Assembly: GCA_007570785.1 (NCBI GenBank) | Contig: ML662449.1 | Coordinates: forward strand, 14,716,491-14,780,490 | DNA: 64,000 bases | Direction: 5' to 3' | Origin: Antilocapra americana | Lineage: Eukaryota > Chordata > Mammalia > Artiodactyla > Antilocapridae | Shown: positions 36,090 to 46,206 of the stretch, piece after piece | How the letters are laid out: each line of letters starts with the position of its first letter | Position numbering within the stretch: position 1 is the stretch's first letter | The notes under the pieces: generated by a model | The model's input: the letters and a program-made list of their open reading frames with translations, nothing else | The model's database searches: none | What the model was told of the DNA's origin: nothing | Position numbers and translations under genes: made by a program

Positions 36090-36401
36090 CTCCAACTCAC
36101 CCGGACTCCCCCCGCGGCCGCGCTGGCTTCGCGCTTCCCTTCCGGCCGCTGACAGAGATCCGGGCTGGGCGGGGTGGGCGAGCGCGCGGAGGGGGTGGAC
36201 CGAGGGCGGGGAGGCCCGACGGAAGAGGAAAGGGAGGGCGGCGAGCCGGCCGCGGCGGGGTGTGGGGCGCGCGGCGTGTGTGCGGAGGGAGAGGTGGGAG
36301 GCGAGGAGAGGGAGGGAGGCGCAGGAATGAGAGCGCGAGGCCCTTCTCATCGGCTCCTTCGCCCGGACGGAAACAGCCGAGCGCAGCCCGAACGCTCTGT
36401 T

Positions 36402-36412
36402 AAAATGGCGGC
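36402..36412 (+). promoter_or_regulatory. YY1-type motif AAAATGGCGGC
   Basis: A forward YY1-type site just downstream of the ETS-like 'gacggaaac'. In many CpG-island genes such a site lies within a few tens of bases of the transcription start. It overlaps the upstream ORF start. Confidence 0.6.
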
Positions 36413-36446
36413 GGCGTCGGCGGTGGCCGCGGCGTCTCGTCGGTGA
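36405..36446 (+). promoter_or_regulatory. 13-codon upstream ORF
   Basis: ATG in a strong context (A at -3, G at +4) opens MAAASAVAAASRR and stops at 36,444-36,446, 331 bp before the USP34 start. If the transcript begins upstream of 36,405, this uORF could lower initiation at the main ATG. If transcription starts downstream, it is not in the mRNA. It is not proposed as a functional peptide. Confidence 0.5.
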
Positions 36447-36777
36447 AGTGACTCTGCTGCTCCGCTCCCCACCCGCCCCTCCCTCCCTCTCCCCTCCCCC
36501 CGTCCTCCCCCCCTCTCCCCGCCGCCGGCGCCTCCGCGCCCCTCCGGCCTGCGCACCTCCCCTCGCCCCCCTCCTCTCCCCCGCCCGCTCCGGGGACCGC
36601 CGGCCCCCTCCCCCACTCTCCAGCTCCCCGCCCCGTCCCCGCCGCCGCCCGCCCTCGTCGCCTCCCCGCCCCGCCGGCCGGCCGGCCCCCTCCTCCGCCT
36701 CTCTCCCCTCCCCCCCGCCGATCGGGATCAGTCAGTGCGATCCGAAGCGGGGGAGGGGGGGGGGCGGCGGCCGAACG

Positions 36778-36820
36778 ATGTGCGAGAACTGCGCAGACCT
36801 GGTGGAGGTGTTAAATGAAA
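36778..36820 (+). CDS. USP34: USP34 first coding exon (partial gene)
   Basis: The exon opens with ATG and encodes MCENCADLVEVLNE plus one extra base (A) before a consensus donor. These 14 residues are the N-terminus of ubiquitin-specific protease 34 as I know it from human, and the leftover A is compatible with the Ile codon that follows in USP34, so the junction is phase 1. USP34 is a roughly 3,500-residue cysteine deubiquitinase (peptidase C19) with the catalytic domain in its middle. It removes ubiquitin from axin in Wnt signalling and acts in the DNA-damage response. None of those domains lies in this window. The CpG island around the exon and the conserved reading frame support this ATG. 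The CDS is partial here: exon 2 and all later exons lie beyond position 64,000. Confidence 0.93.
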
Positions 36821-36826
36821 GTAAGT
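36821..36826 (+). other. USP34: USP34 intron 1 splice donor
   Basis: GTAAGT directly after exon 1, a perfect U1-type donor. It fixes the end of the coding exon. Confidence 0.9.
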
Positions 36827-38054
36827 AGCCGCGGCGGCGGCCTCTCGGGGTGTGGGGTTTGGGGTCCCCGCGCCGCTCTCCGGCCTCCCCGACCTGCCGC
36901 GGCCTGCGGGAGGCGGCGGCCGAGCCGGCCGGCGTGCGGGCCTACCGCCCCGGGAAGGTGCGCGGTGGCGCGGCCGCCGCGGCGCCTCGGGCCCAGCCCG
37001 GCCCGGTTACCTGGGCGCCCGAGAGGGGCCCGCCGCGGAGCTCCGGCCAGGCCGGGCCTGAGCGGTGTCCGCTCTCGGAAAGTTTCCTCATTACAGGTGT
37101 CAATTAACGAAGGCACTAATGAGCCTTCGCCTCCTTCGCCCTGACGGGAAGGTGAGGCGAGGTGGGGTCCGAGAACCAGTCTCTCCTCTGCAGTCCGAAC
37201 CCTTCGACCCTCCGGCCGCCTGCTTTGATTTTCAGCGTGCGGCCGAGGCCTCTTACCTGCTAATTTTCATTAAACTCCCTGGGAGGTGGTTGGTGGTTTT
37301 CCCCTCCCTTGAGGGTGTGTAGGTGTATTAAACCTTTCTGCCTGTCCTTAAATAGGTGAAAATGAGCTCTGATAGTGATAATTGGAACCCTTATATCAAT
37401 TTTTTTTTTAAAAAAATTAGTTAATGATGTCTTTTAGTGTACCAGTCGTCGTTTTAATGATCAATTCTCTCATATCAAGGAGAGCAGTGTAGTACAGATA
37501 CCATCCCGGGATAGTCATGGCCTGTCTCCTGGAATGAAAGGCCTAATTCCGCATACTTTTGATTATTACAAAGCGTGCATTGCTTTTTTCTAGTTAGAGT
37601 CCTTTAATTTATTTTACTCCAGACTCTTGTAAGATGGTATCTTAGCTTAAAGAAGCAAGGCATGTTGCAAGTTAACTATTTCTGGACCCAAAGGCCTAGT
37701 TGGGTGAGGTGAATTTAGAGAAAAGATTAATTTACAAAAAGTTGAAGGTTGAGAAAATGTTCATTTACGAACAGCTCTTGTGGATTTTGAATTTGTATTT
37801 TGTGTGTGGTATTTCGAAAGACTGCCAAACTGTTTACTTTCTAATATTCTTTCAAACAACTTGATTATAAAATATATTGTCTAGTTTGAGTTTAATGAGA
37901 AAGGCAATAATAAAAGTGGAAGGGTTCTAGTTTGCTTTCACCTCTATTTTCTTCCTGACAGGTGGAAGCAGGCTTTTGCTCACATTCAAACTGTACTTTC
38001 CAGTATGTTTCATTCTAAATTTTCCTGGAATTTTAAGATTACTTGTATATATTT

Positions 38055-38142
38055 AAATTTTATAATTGAAGGATAATTGCTTTATAGAATTTTGTGGTTT
38101 TCTGTCATACATCAACAAGCATCAGCCATAGGTACACCTTTG
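38055..38142 (-). mobile_element. Very short L1 3' tail with TSD
   Basis: 'attgaaggataattgcttta' to 'catcagccataggtacacc' is the reverse complement of the last ~80 bp of artiodactyl L1. The flanks AGATTAcTTGTaTATATTT (38,036-38,054) and AGATTAtTTGTgTATATTT (38,143-38,161) differ at two of 19 positions. Confidence 0.85.
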
Positions 38143-38340
38143 AGATTATTTGTGTATATTTTAAGACACTGTTATTTTTGGTGCAGGTGGTTTATGATAT
38201 GATAAACTTAAGTCCTTAGTACTTATTTCAATGAACCATATTTTATATATTTCAGATGCAAGTTGTGGGATTATGGCTTGATTATTTTGAAATTGGAAAG
38301 GATAGCTTTGTTATTTTATATATTAGAAGAATCTGCTTTT

Positions 38341-38384
38341 TTAATATTTTATTGAAGGATAATTGCTTTACAGAATTTTGCTGT
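38341..38384 (-). mobile_element. 44-bp L1 tail with TSD
   Basis: Contains only 'attgaaggataattgcttta' and 'cagaattttgctgt' of the L1 terminus. The flanks AAGAAtCTGCTTTT (38,327-38,340) and AAGAAcCTGCTTTT (38,385-38,398) show it is a real, extremely truncated insertion. Confidence 0.85.
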
Positions 38385-40119
38385 AAGAACCTGCTTTTAA
38401 TAGTTATGTTTAAAAATTAAAAACTTTAGACATATCCAGAGAAACTAAAGCTTGTTAATCCTTATCTTTTGAAAAGAGACATAATGAAAGAGCTCCTAGA
38501 ATTTAGCACTTTAGGAAACCCTTAGAATTTAGCACTCAATAATGCAGTTGGTTTATGGAGAGTTAGAAACTTAGCTTTTGTTACCTTTAATTAAATGTGG
38601 TTAGTTGAGCCAAAACCTGGCAGTGCAGACCCTCTAAAACTTCAGTTTAAGAATTTGACTTTTAAACCCTAATTTGACAAAGAAGCTTCCTTTAAAAAAA
38701 AAAAAATTACTTCAGCAATTTCATTTGTCCATATACCAAGCTTTGACACGTTGCTTCCCCCTGTTCCTCCCTCTCTTGGTTGTTTTACAATTGTTTTCAT
38801 TTTTCTTTTGTTTAGTTACTGTACCTTAAACATAAGATGCTTATGTTTCCTGAGAGCAGAGGGTATTAACTATATCTCATTATAGTAACATTTATCCATG
38901 ACTGGGTTGGAGCATGATGGTTAGGAACTTGATAAAACTTGTAATTAAAGTTAGTTATAAGTCTTTCTTGTAATCTCATTCACAATAACTGTACATGAAA
39001 TCTCTTTTTTATCTGCCATACAGTTGTGCAAAGATGAACATCAGTTCATCCTAGATTAGAAATTCAGTTAAAGCCCCCAAATACTGTACTCAGATTTTAT
39101 CTTTCACTATAACTCCCTGAACAGTTTAACCAGAAGGAGAAATAAAATTAGTATATTTTTTAGGTGGTGTGTTGGGAAAATAAATTAAAAACTTACGTCT
39201 TGTTAAATTTGCAAACACTGATCAAACTTCAGTCTGTCTGGACACACTAGTAAATGTATAATGTAGAAATTTTGTGCTTTAAGTTAAAAGGTAGACATGA
39301 TGTGGATAGTAAAGCTTTATATCTGATATGCTTAGAGTTTTGATAAGGTTAAGGACTTGCAGTGAAGTGTTTATTTTAAAAATAACAATATGTAATGTAG
39401 TCAAAAATAGATGACAATATAATAGCTTCCTTTTGTCATCAGTTTTTGATGAGAATATTAATATTACCAGTTATACCTGTAGTCCTGCTGAGAATCTGAA
39501 CCTCTTACCATAGAATTATGTACAGTATGCAGACAGAATTTTGTAGGTTAAGGGCCCACTGAAGTAACGTCTGTGGAACCAGGCTTAGGACTTGGTAATA
39601 AGGACCACCTCATTCCCTTTTTTTCGTGTAGTCTTTACAGATATCCTGAAACTTGAAATAAGTTTTTAAAATAACATTTGGCTTTAGTGTTAGAATAACC
39701 AGTCTCAACAATAGTAACATATTTGGGTTTTCATATTCTTTCCAGCGCTTTGTTTTTAATAAGGAAGATGTTTTAAAAGTTTGAAACGTATTGAGTGAAT
39801 TTTGCTCCTATCAATTTGGGGAGTTTGGTTCAGTTTAGGAAATAATTTTAAGTTTATATTCCTTTACTTGTTGAGTTTGTATATTAGCTGCTTTTATAGC
39901 TACCTTTTTGAACTAGGTTACTAAATCTAAGACATTTGTGGATGTTGATGAGGAGTTATGCTTTGGGCCATTGGCATATAGCTTGCTCAACTAGTTAATT
40001 GAGGTCACTGCCTTGGTGAAGTAAATTTCTCGATAGCAGAGTGAAAATGGCTTTACGTGTATAGCCATCTTTTGAACCATTTGTTGTGGATTTTACTCTG
40101 TGTGTGTTTAGTGAATTAC

Positions 40120-40440
40120 ACTTTGCCAAATGTTTTAAATGGGCAATTCATTTGTCTTTCCTAGCTGTCCTTTGTGATAGGTAGGAGCAGGTATTAGTAT
40201 TGCAGGTTTTTTTTTGGCCTTGCCATGTGGCTTTCAGGATCTTAGTTTCCTGACCAGGAATGGAACCAAGGCCCACTGCATTGAAAGCATGAAGTCCTAA
40301 CTACTGGACCACTAGGAAACTCTATTATCTCAATTTTAAAGGTAAAAAAGTTGAACCTCAGAAAGGCTAAGAGATTGGCTGAAGATCACCTGTCACCTAC
40401 TTAGTAGTCTTATCTAAGTTAGAACTCGGGCTGCTCTGAT
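40120..40440 (-). repeat. MIR-like relic split by a CHR-1 SINE
   Basis: Reverse MIR-like words 'tcaattttaaaggtaaaaaa', 'aacctcagaaaggctaagag' and 'tagaactcgggctgctctga' on the right; the left part is weaker. Confidence 0.55.
40206..40322 (-). mobile_element. CHR-1-type SINE
   Basis: 'tggccttgccatgtggcttt' start, 'aagtcctaactactggacc' end, reverse orientation. Confidence 0.9.
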
Positions 40441-40873
40441 AAACTAGTATTGGCAGAATAATTGTTTGCATTTTTATTGTCTTAATGGGCTTCCTTGATA
40501 GCACAGTTGGTAAAGACTCCACCTCCAAAACAGGAGACCCCGGTTCGTTTGATCCCTGGGATGGGAAGATCCGCTGGAGAAGGGATAGGCTACCCACTCC
40601 AGTATTCTTGGGCTTCCCTGGTGGCTCAGCTCGTAAAGATCCTCCTGCAGTGTGGAAGACCTGGTTTCGATCCCTCGGGAAGGGAAAGGCTACCCACTCT
40701 AGTATTCTGGCCTGGGGAATGCCATGGACTGTATAGTCCATGGGGTCACAAAGAGTATAAGGCTAAGTGATTGGCTGAAGATCACCTGTCACCTGCTTTG
40801 TAGTCTTATCTAAACTAGAACTCAGGATACTCTGATATCAGTATTTGCAGATAATTCCATTTGCATTTTTATT
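40363..40873. repeat. ~115-bp direct duplication flanking a Bov-tA
   Basis: Copies at 40,363-40,479 and 40,759-40,873 are about 88% alike by eye. Both start AAGGCTAAG, share GATTGGCTGAAGATCACCTG and end in GCATTTTTATT. The Bov-tA fills the space between them almost exactly. Confidence 0.9.
40488..40757 (+). mobile_element. Dimeric Bov-tA SINE, 3'-truncated
   Basis: First head 'gggcttccttgatagcacag', partial body to 'cactccagtattcttggg', second head 'cttccctggtggctcagc', then the body stops at 'ggtcacaaagagta' without its usual last ~20 bp. Confidence 0.92.
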
Positions 40874-40889
40874 TTTAAAGAATATTGAG

Positions 40890-41060
40890 CCATTTGTGTT
40901 GGGAACTTGATCAGTTCTTTGAGATAGGTACCTTATCACCCCTTTTTAGATAAGAGAATCAAGGATTAGGGTCACTAGACTTTATTAGGTGGAGTCAGGA
41001 TTTGTAGAGGACTTAATCTCAGGTTGGGCTAAAAGCTCATGCTCTTTAACAATTAGGCTA
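40890..41060 (-). repeat. MIR-like relic
   Basis: 'gagataggtaccttatcacc', 'ctttttagataagagaatca' and 'taggtggagtcaggatttg' follow reverse MIR spacing. Confidence 0.6.
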
Positions 41061-41838
41061 TGCTGTATAAACTTTATGATGACCTATTCAAATGGAAGAC
41101 ATTATGAGTACACTGGCAAAATAAAAAATTACTAAATTTTTAAGTGTTTTCACAAGTTTGGGCCGGATTCTGTGCTCACTGTAAAAAGAATTTATAAGTG
41201 GTGGTAAATGTAGCTGAATGGTAAACTGTCTTAATATATCTTAATATTTATCAGCTATGAGCTCTTTAATAAACTATGCATTTCTAGGGTTTTAAAAATG
41301 TAAGTATATAGGCATGAAATTATCATCAGTAATGTAACATTTTTTGGTAGACATTTAATTCTAAAACCTGAACTGATTGGAAAATTGATTTTACTGCAAT
41401 ATAGTACCAAATTACTAAATTTTTTATTTCAGTAAATCTTGCTAAGATTGTATTCTCTTAAAATAGTTACTATTTGAAATATTATTTTTCAAAAATAGTA
41501 GAGCTTCAATTCATGTAATTTATAAACTAACTTATAAATCATAAAGCACTAGTAGATTATTACTAGCTGACTATCTGCATTGTCAGTAATAACGATATCT
41601 AGCTTTAGCAGTATATGAAATATGTTAATATTTTTAGATATTTAATAATGATAGTATCTATATATCTGCTTTACAAGTATTTATGTGTAGGTTGAATGTG
41701 TATTAATGAGAATTTTTATTTTTTTCAGAAAGTCTGAAACTTTTCAGTAATGACCAAGGTGGGATAGACTGTTGCCAAATGGGCTGTGCTGCCTTTCTCT
41801 TTTTCACTTTCTCTTATTTTTGCTGATTGCAGGTTGCA

Positions 41839-41958
41839 GGGACTTCCCCTGGCAGTCCAGTGGTTAAGTTCCATGCTTCCACTGCAGGGTTGTGGGTTAC
41901 TTTCCTGGTGGGGGAACTAAAATCCCATGGCATGTCCCCTTCCTCCCCAAACCCCCCC
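41839..41958 (+). mobile_element. CHR-1-type SINE
   Basis: Forward 'gggacttcccctggcagtcc', 'agtggttaagttccatgctt', 'gggggaactaaaatcccat'. Confidence 0.9.
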
Positions 41959-42078
41959 AAACTATTCAAGTTTAAGTCACTTAATCTTATTCTTACTCAC
42001 CATAATCTTACTCTCCAATGATGATTTCTGTTGATGCTTTGAAGTATTTTTACATCATATTTTTTAGGTACATATTTA

Positions 42079-42197
42079 CACTTTTTTTCCCCCAACTGCA
42101 TCACTTGATTTGTGGACTCTTAATTCCCCTGCCAAGAATTGAACCAGAGCCCTTAGCAGTGATTGGACTTCAGCCACTGGACCACCCGGGGATTCCC
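42079..42197 (-). mobile_element. CHR-1-type SINE
   Basis: Reverse 'ccaagaattgaaccagagcc' to 'ggaccacccggggattccc'. Confidence 0.88.
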
Positions 42198-42239
42198 AGC
42201 AGTTTTAAAATTGAGAATGAGATGCATATATATACTTAG

Positions 42240-42640
42240 TAGCTTGTTTCACCTAAGATTGTTTGATCATTTCTCTTAACTTTTTTAAAACATGTTTTTG
42301 TCGGTATGATGATCTGTTTTGTATGCAACTTAATTTTTCACCATGGTATTCTTGTTTTCAGTTCTTCAGTATTATAAATAAAGCTGCAAATGAACGTCCT
42401 TGCATATAAATCTTTTAATCACTGGGTTTTTAAAAATAGATTCTTAGAAGTGGTTAAAAATACAGACTTTTAGAAGTGGTTTAAAAATGTAAACTTCTTT
42501 GTTTCATATTGTCTAACTGCTTTCCAGAGAGGATATACTGATTTCTATTCTTTCGGTAGTGTTTTAAGCACTCTCACTCTTGCTGAATATTTTGGCAAAA
42601 AATGTGATAACCAATTTTAAACACTCATTTTTATTGGCTG
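42240..42640 (-). mobile_element. L1M/HAL1-like fragment
   Basis: 'ttataaataaagctgcaaat', 'gaacgtccttgcatataaat' and 'gtctaactgctttccagaga' match the reverse complement of old L1/HAL1 3' regions. Confidence 0.6.
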
Positions 42641-42797
42641 TTCGCATTTCTTATTTAATGTGTTGGTGGTGTTCTTTTCCTACTCTTTAGGTTTTAATGT
42701 TTTGTGTTATAAGAGCTGTTTGCTTACTAAATGTATCAACCCTAGGTTATATTCATCATTTCACCCCCTTTTTTGTGTGCTTTTTCACTTTGTTGTT

Positions 42798-42993
42798 TTT
42801 ATTGTTGTTTAGTCAAGTCCAACTCTTTGTCACCTTTGTAGACCGCCAGGCTCCTCTGTCCATGGGATTTCCCAGGCAAGAATACTGGAATGGATTGCTG
42901 TTTTCCTCCTCCAGGGGATATTCCTGACCCAGGGATCGAACCTGCGTCTCCTGCGTCTCAGTCATTGCAAGCAAATTCTTTACCCACTGAGCC
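42798..42993 (-). mobile_element. Bov-tA SINE
   Basis: 'ttgtttagtcaagtccaact', 'ggctcctctgtccatggga' and 'ccagggatcgaacctgcgtc', reverse orientation. Confidence 0.92.
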
Positions 42994-43143
42994 GCATAAG
43001 AGCTCCGTCACAGCAGTTTGGCCCACACTCATGCTTCTAGCCTCAGTTCTCACTTTTTTCTGTGAGGCTTGCTTTAAACTTTTCCAGTCTGTCTTAAAAT
43101 TACAACATATACCTTTCGTTTAGAATATGCACTTAAGTTACAG

Positions 43144-43155
43144 CCCCCCCCCCCC
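43144..43155. repeat. Homopolymer (C)12
   Basis: Twelve consecutive C followed by T. Confidence 0.9.
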
Positions 43156-43174
43156 TTTTATTAAAAACAAGTGC

Positions 43175-43512
43175 CTTCCTTGCTGGATGCTGAATTCCTT
43201 TAAGTCAGGGATCATGTTTTGTTTCTTTTCTTAGTACTAATAGGGCTTCCCTAGTGTCTCAGACCGTTGAGAATCTGCCTGCAATGCAGGAGATCTCTGT
43301 TCAGTCCCTAGGTTGGGAAGATCCTCTGGAGTAGGGAATGGTAATCCACTCCAGTATTCTTGCCTAGAATATCCCATGGACAGAGGAGCCTGGTGGGCTA
43401 CAGTCTATGGGGTCACAAAGAGTCAGACACGACTGAGCCACCAGCATACATATTAGTAATAATATAGTGCCCTGTAGAGAGTAGGTGCTTAGTGAACATC
43501 TTAGTTAATGAA
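43175..43512 (+). mobile_element. L2 3' end split by a Bov-tA
   Basis: Left part 'aattcctttaagtcagggat' and 'catgttttgtttcttttctt'; right part 'agtgccctgtagagagtagg' and 'tgcttagtgaacatcttagt'. Removing the SINE restores the order of the L2 terminus. Confidence 0.75.
43241..43447 (+). mobile_element. Bov-tA SINE inside L2
   Basis: Forward 'gggcttccctagtgtctcag' to 'cagacacgactgagccacc'. Confidence 0.94.
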
Positions 43513-44293
43513 AAGTTCTTGAAGAGTATGATTGCCTAGGTAAACCAGTGTTCTTGGGCCTCTTGAGAGTAGTGATATTAGATATGAGAGATTGTGGATG
43601 AATTATACAGATTGTATCATGAATATTATGTACTTATACAAACTATCCACACCAAGCAGCCACATTCTAAATTAACAGGTAATGCAAAAAGGCTGTATTT
43701 TTTTTTCTATATAGATGGTGAGATTTGAGTCTGGGATGAAAGTTTACTAAATTACATTTATTTAAAACTTTATATACCAGGAAAATAATTGGACTTTTAA
43801 TTTTAATGTGATTAACACCTGTTAATGTTATTTTTCTTTAAAATTCTATAGAAATTAAAAGGTCTCCAAATGTAGGTTACTTAGTTAATTGAGTTGATGT
43901 AGTTTACACCTGGCCTCCTCTTGCACTTTTTTTTAAACTGTGGTAGAGACAGCTTTCTCTTGTCCTGGCTATAACCTCTTCTAGAGAGAGACCTTATCTA
44001 CCTTAATCCCCTGAAAGGCTGATTGGATTCCAGATAGACTCCTGACCTGGTAGATTGGTGGGACCAATGTCCATGAATCAGATATTTCCTGTCAGAATGT
44101 TCGAGCTAAAGAACCAGGTAGCTGTGAGTAGCCAAACTAGAATTAGTGCTGTGGCCATCTGACGTGAAGGAGCAGCAACATTGAGCAAGCGGAGGCAGCT
44201 ATTTACAGAAGAGAATTGGAGCAAATTGTGAAAACAGTTGACATGGAAGCTCTGCAGAGAGACAGAAGTTAATATCCTGATAGCTTGCTTTCT

Positions 44294-44350
44294 TTATATA
44301 CATATCTACACATATACATACATATATATATCTACATGTACATAAATATA
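44294..44350. repeat. TA/CA-rich simple repeat
   Basis: Irregular 'tatatacatatctacacata' units next to a CHR SINE. Confidence 0.8.
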
Positions 44351-44357
44351 TATTCTA

Positions 44358-44510
44358 GTTTTTTCTTTTTTGGCTCGGCTGGGTCTTAGCTTTGGCATGC
44401 GGGATCTTTAGTTGTGGCGTGTAGGCTCTAGTTCCCAACCAGGGATTGAACCTGGACCTCCTGTCTGGGAAGCATGGAGTCTTAGCCACTGTACCACCAG
44501 GGAAGCCCCC
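44358..44510 (-). mobile_element. CHR-type SINE
   Basis: 'tttggctcggctgggtctta' to 'gtaccaccagggaagccc', reverse. Confidence 0.9.
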
Positions 44511-44989
44511 GTTCCTGCCAGCCCCTCCCCAGATGTGCCTTTCTAATACTGAAGCCAGAGCTCCTTTTTAGCTGTCTCTTCTGTACATACCATTTGAGTT
44601 AATGTGCAACCAAAAAAAGAGTTTTGATTCCAGTATTGCCACATGATGAACTCTCCAATATTGGAGATTAGGTATAATCTTTACCTGTGAGTGCTTCATT
44701 ATACTCTGGTTTACTTTGTTGAACATGTTGAGCCAAGTGTCACCTGTAGTGTTTGGTGGCAGGAAAACATTTAGGAACCCGTGTGTGTTACTTGATTTAT
44801 CTCTCTACAAGGGTGCTTAGTCTTTGAAGAGAATGAAAGTAGCTTTGTTGCTTTTCTTTCTAAAAAGGATACCTGCTTTTTTAGAAAAAAACCCAAATAG
44901 TGCAAAAAATAAAGAAGAAAATTAGGATAACCTGAAACTCTGCTTTCATGTAAGAAATCATGTTTTAGTAAACATCTCTTAAGTCATTT

Positions 44990-45280
44990 TTTTTCTCTTT
45001 CCTCAGATACAGTGTTTTATGTAGACAAACTAATTACATGTTACTCTGTTACTTTTATTGATACAAAGTAGGTTCTTTTCCGTGTTAATATGTACTTACA
45101 TTGTCATTTCTTATGGCTTTAGTGTAGTATTCCATTGTTTGGTCATACATTTAACTTAACCAGTCCTCTCTTGATGGGCTTTGGGTTGTTACATGACTTT
45201 GTAATTGTCTTAATTATCACCTTAAATGTAGTCTCTCAAATCAGATTGCTGAGTAGATCATAGAACATATCTGGAAGGAA
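44990..45280 (-). mobile_element. Possible L1M/HAL1 fragment
   Basis: 'gtgtagtattccattgtttg' and 'tgggctttgggttgttacat' resemble reverse L1 3'-region text. Confidence 0.4.
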
Positions 45281-46164
45281 ATCTGGCAATATGATGAAAC
45301 TTTAGTTTTTAAAAATATTTATTTAGATAAAACTTTAAAAATTTTCCTTCCAGCGTTAGAGCATGAGTGTAAAGGCGTCACAGTCTTTGAAGTGTTTATT
45401 CTGACTCTGCGGTTTGTGGGCTGTTTGAGTAGTGTGTTGGTTCTAAATCACCACAAGACAAAATTGGAAGGGACTTTTTACTCTGAGTAACTTTGCTGCT
45501 AGACTCATGAACTTTATTCTGATTATTGAGAAAGACTCAGTAACCAGTGCTGAATGTAGGCGTTTAAGAGCAGTAGTAAGAGCACAGCTCAGAATAAATT
45601 GATACTTAAGAAAATACTTAAGTCAATAGAGCTTTCCATTGTGTTCAAAGTAAGATAAATAAGGGGACAATGGACCCACTGCTTGGTAGAGTGATATAAT
45701 AGAGGGTGGTGGTCAGCAGAATGTTCTTTTACTCTAATACTTTGTTTCCATTTTCCCTTCTAAGAGTAATCCCCTAACTGTAAGGATAAATCATATATTA
45801 AGAGGGAATCTAACCTCTAGATTGGTAAGGAATAATGAGAGCTTTTTTAAAGTGTTAAGAGAAAAAATTTTCAGGAATGGTACATTCCTTTCAGTGAAAG
45901 AGATAAAGGTATGGTTCTGTGTGATTATTAACCTTTAGCTTATTAAGTTTCAAGAAAAGCAGAAATTGACAAGTATTATCTTTGGTTATTCCTCCCACCA
46001 CCTCCTCATTTTGGGAACTGTGAGAGAAACTTGCCACTATTAAATAATCACTCACTAAAAAGTGAAAGGATAGTAAAAAAAATTGATGTGATACTACCTT
46101 TTTATGTTAAACCTATCATATTTTGATTACATCAAGTCACAGAATCTGAAGCTATCCTTGTAAA

Positions 46165-46206
46165 AAAGATGAGGGTTTTTTTTTTGTTTTGTTTTGTTTT
46201 TTTTTT
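46165..46206. repeat. T-rich tract with GTTTT units
   Basis: Poly-T interrupted by three GTTTT repeats. Confidence 0.85.

Larger units (their letters stand above)
35640..37270 (+). promoter_or_regulatory. USP34: CpG-island promoter of USP34
   Basis: CpG density and GC content jump at about 35,640 and fall after about 37,270, enclosing the start codon. There is no TATA box at a plausible distance. GC boxes occur (GGGCGGGG near 36,168 and 36,203), along with ETS-type cores (CTTCCGG near 36,139, ACGGAAG near 36,219), a CRE-like CACGTCA at 35,695-35,701 and four ATGGCG cores. This is the usual design of a broadly expressed, dispersed-start promoter. The transcription start cannot be placed from sequence. 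The pyrimidine-rich belt 36,470-36,720 would be 5' UTR if the start lies upstream of it. Whether the island also fires leftward is unknown. Confidence 0.85.

Noticed and set aside
36448..36828. A 126-codon frame running into the USP34 start in the same frame (possible longer N-terminus)
   Set aside because: Its upstream part is low-complexity Pro/Ser/Arg from the pyrimidine-rich belt with no supported ATG, while the internal MCENC start is the known USP34 N-terminus.
35574..37144. Many overlapping open frames on both strands in the CpG island, up to 135 codons
   Set aside because: Proline/arginine/glycine/alanine-rich translations and frames open in parallel on both strands are what GC-rich, stop-poor DNA gives. 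None resembles a protein and the USP34 exon explains the locus.
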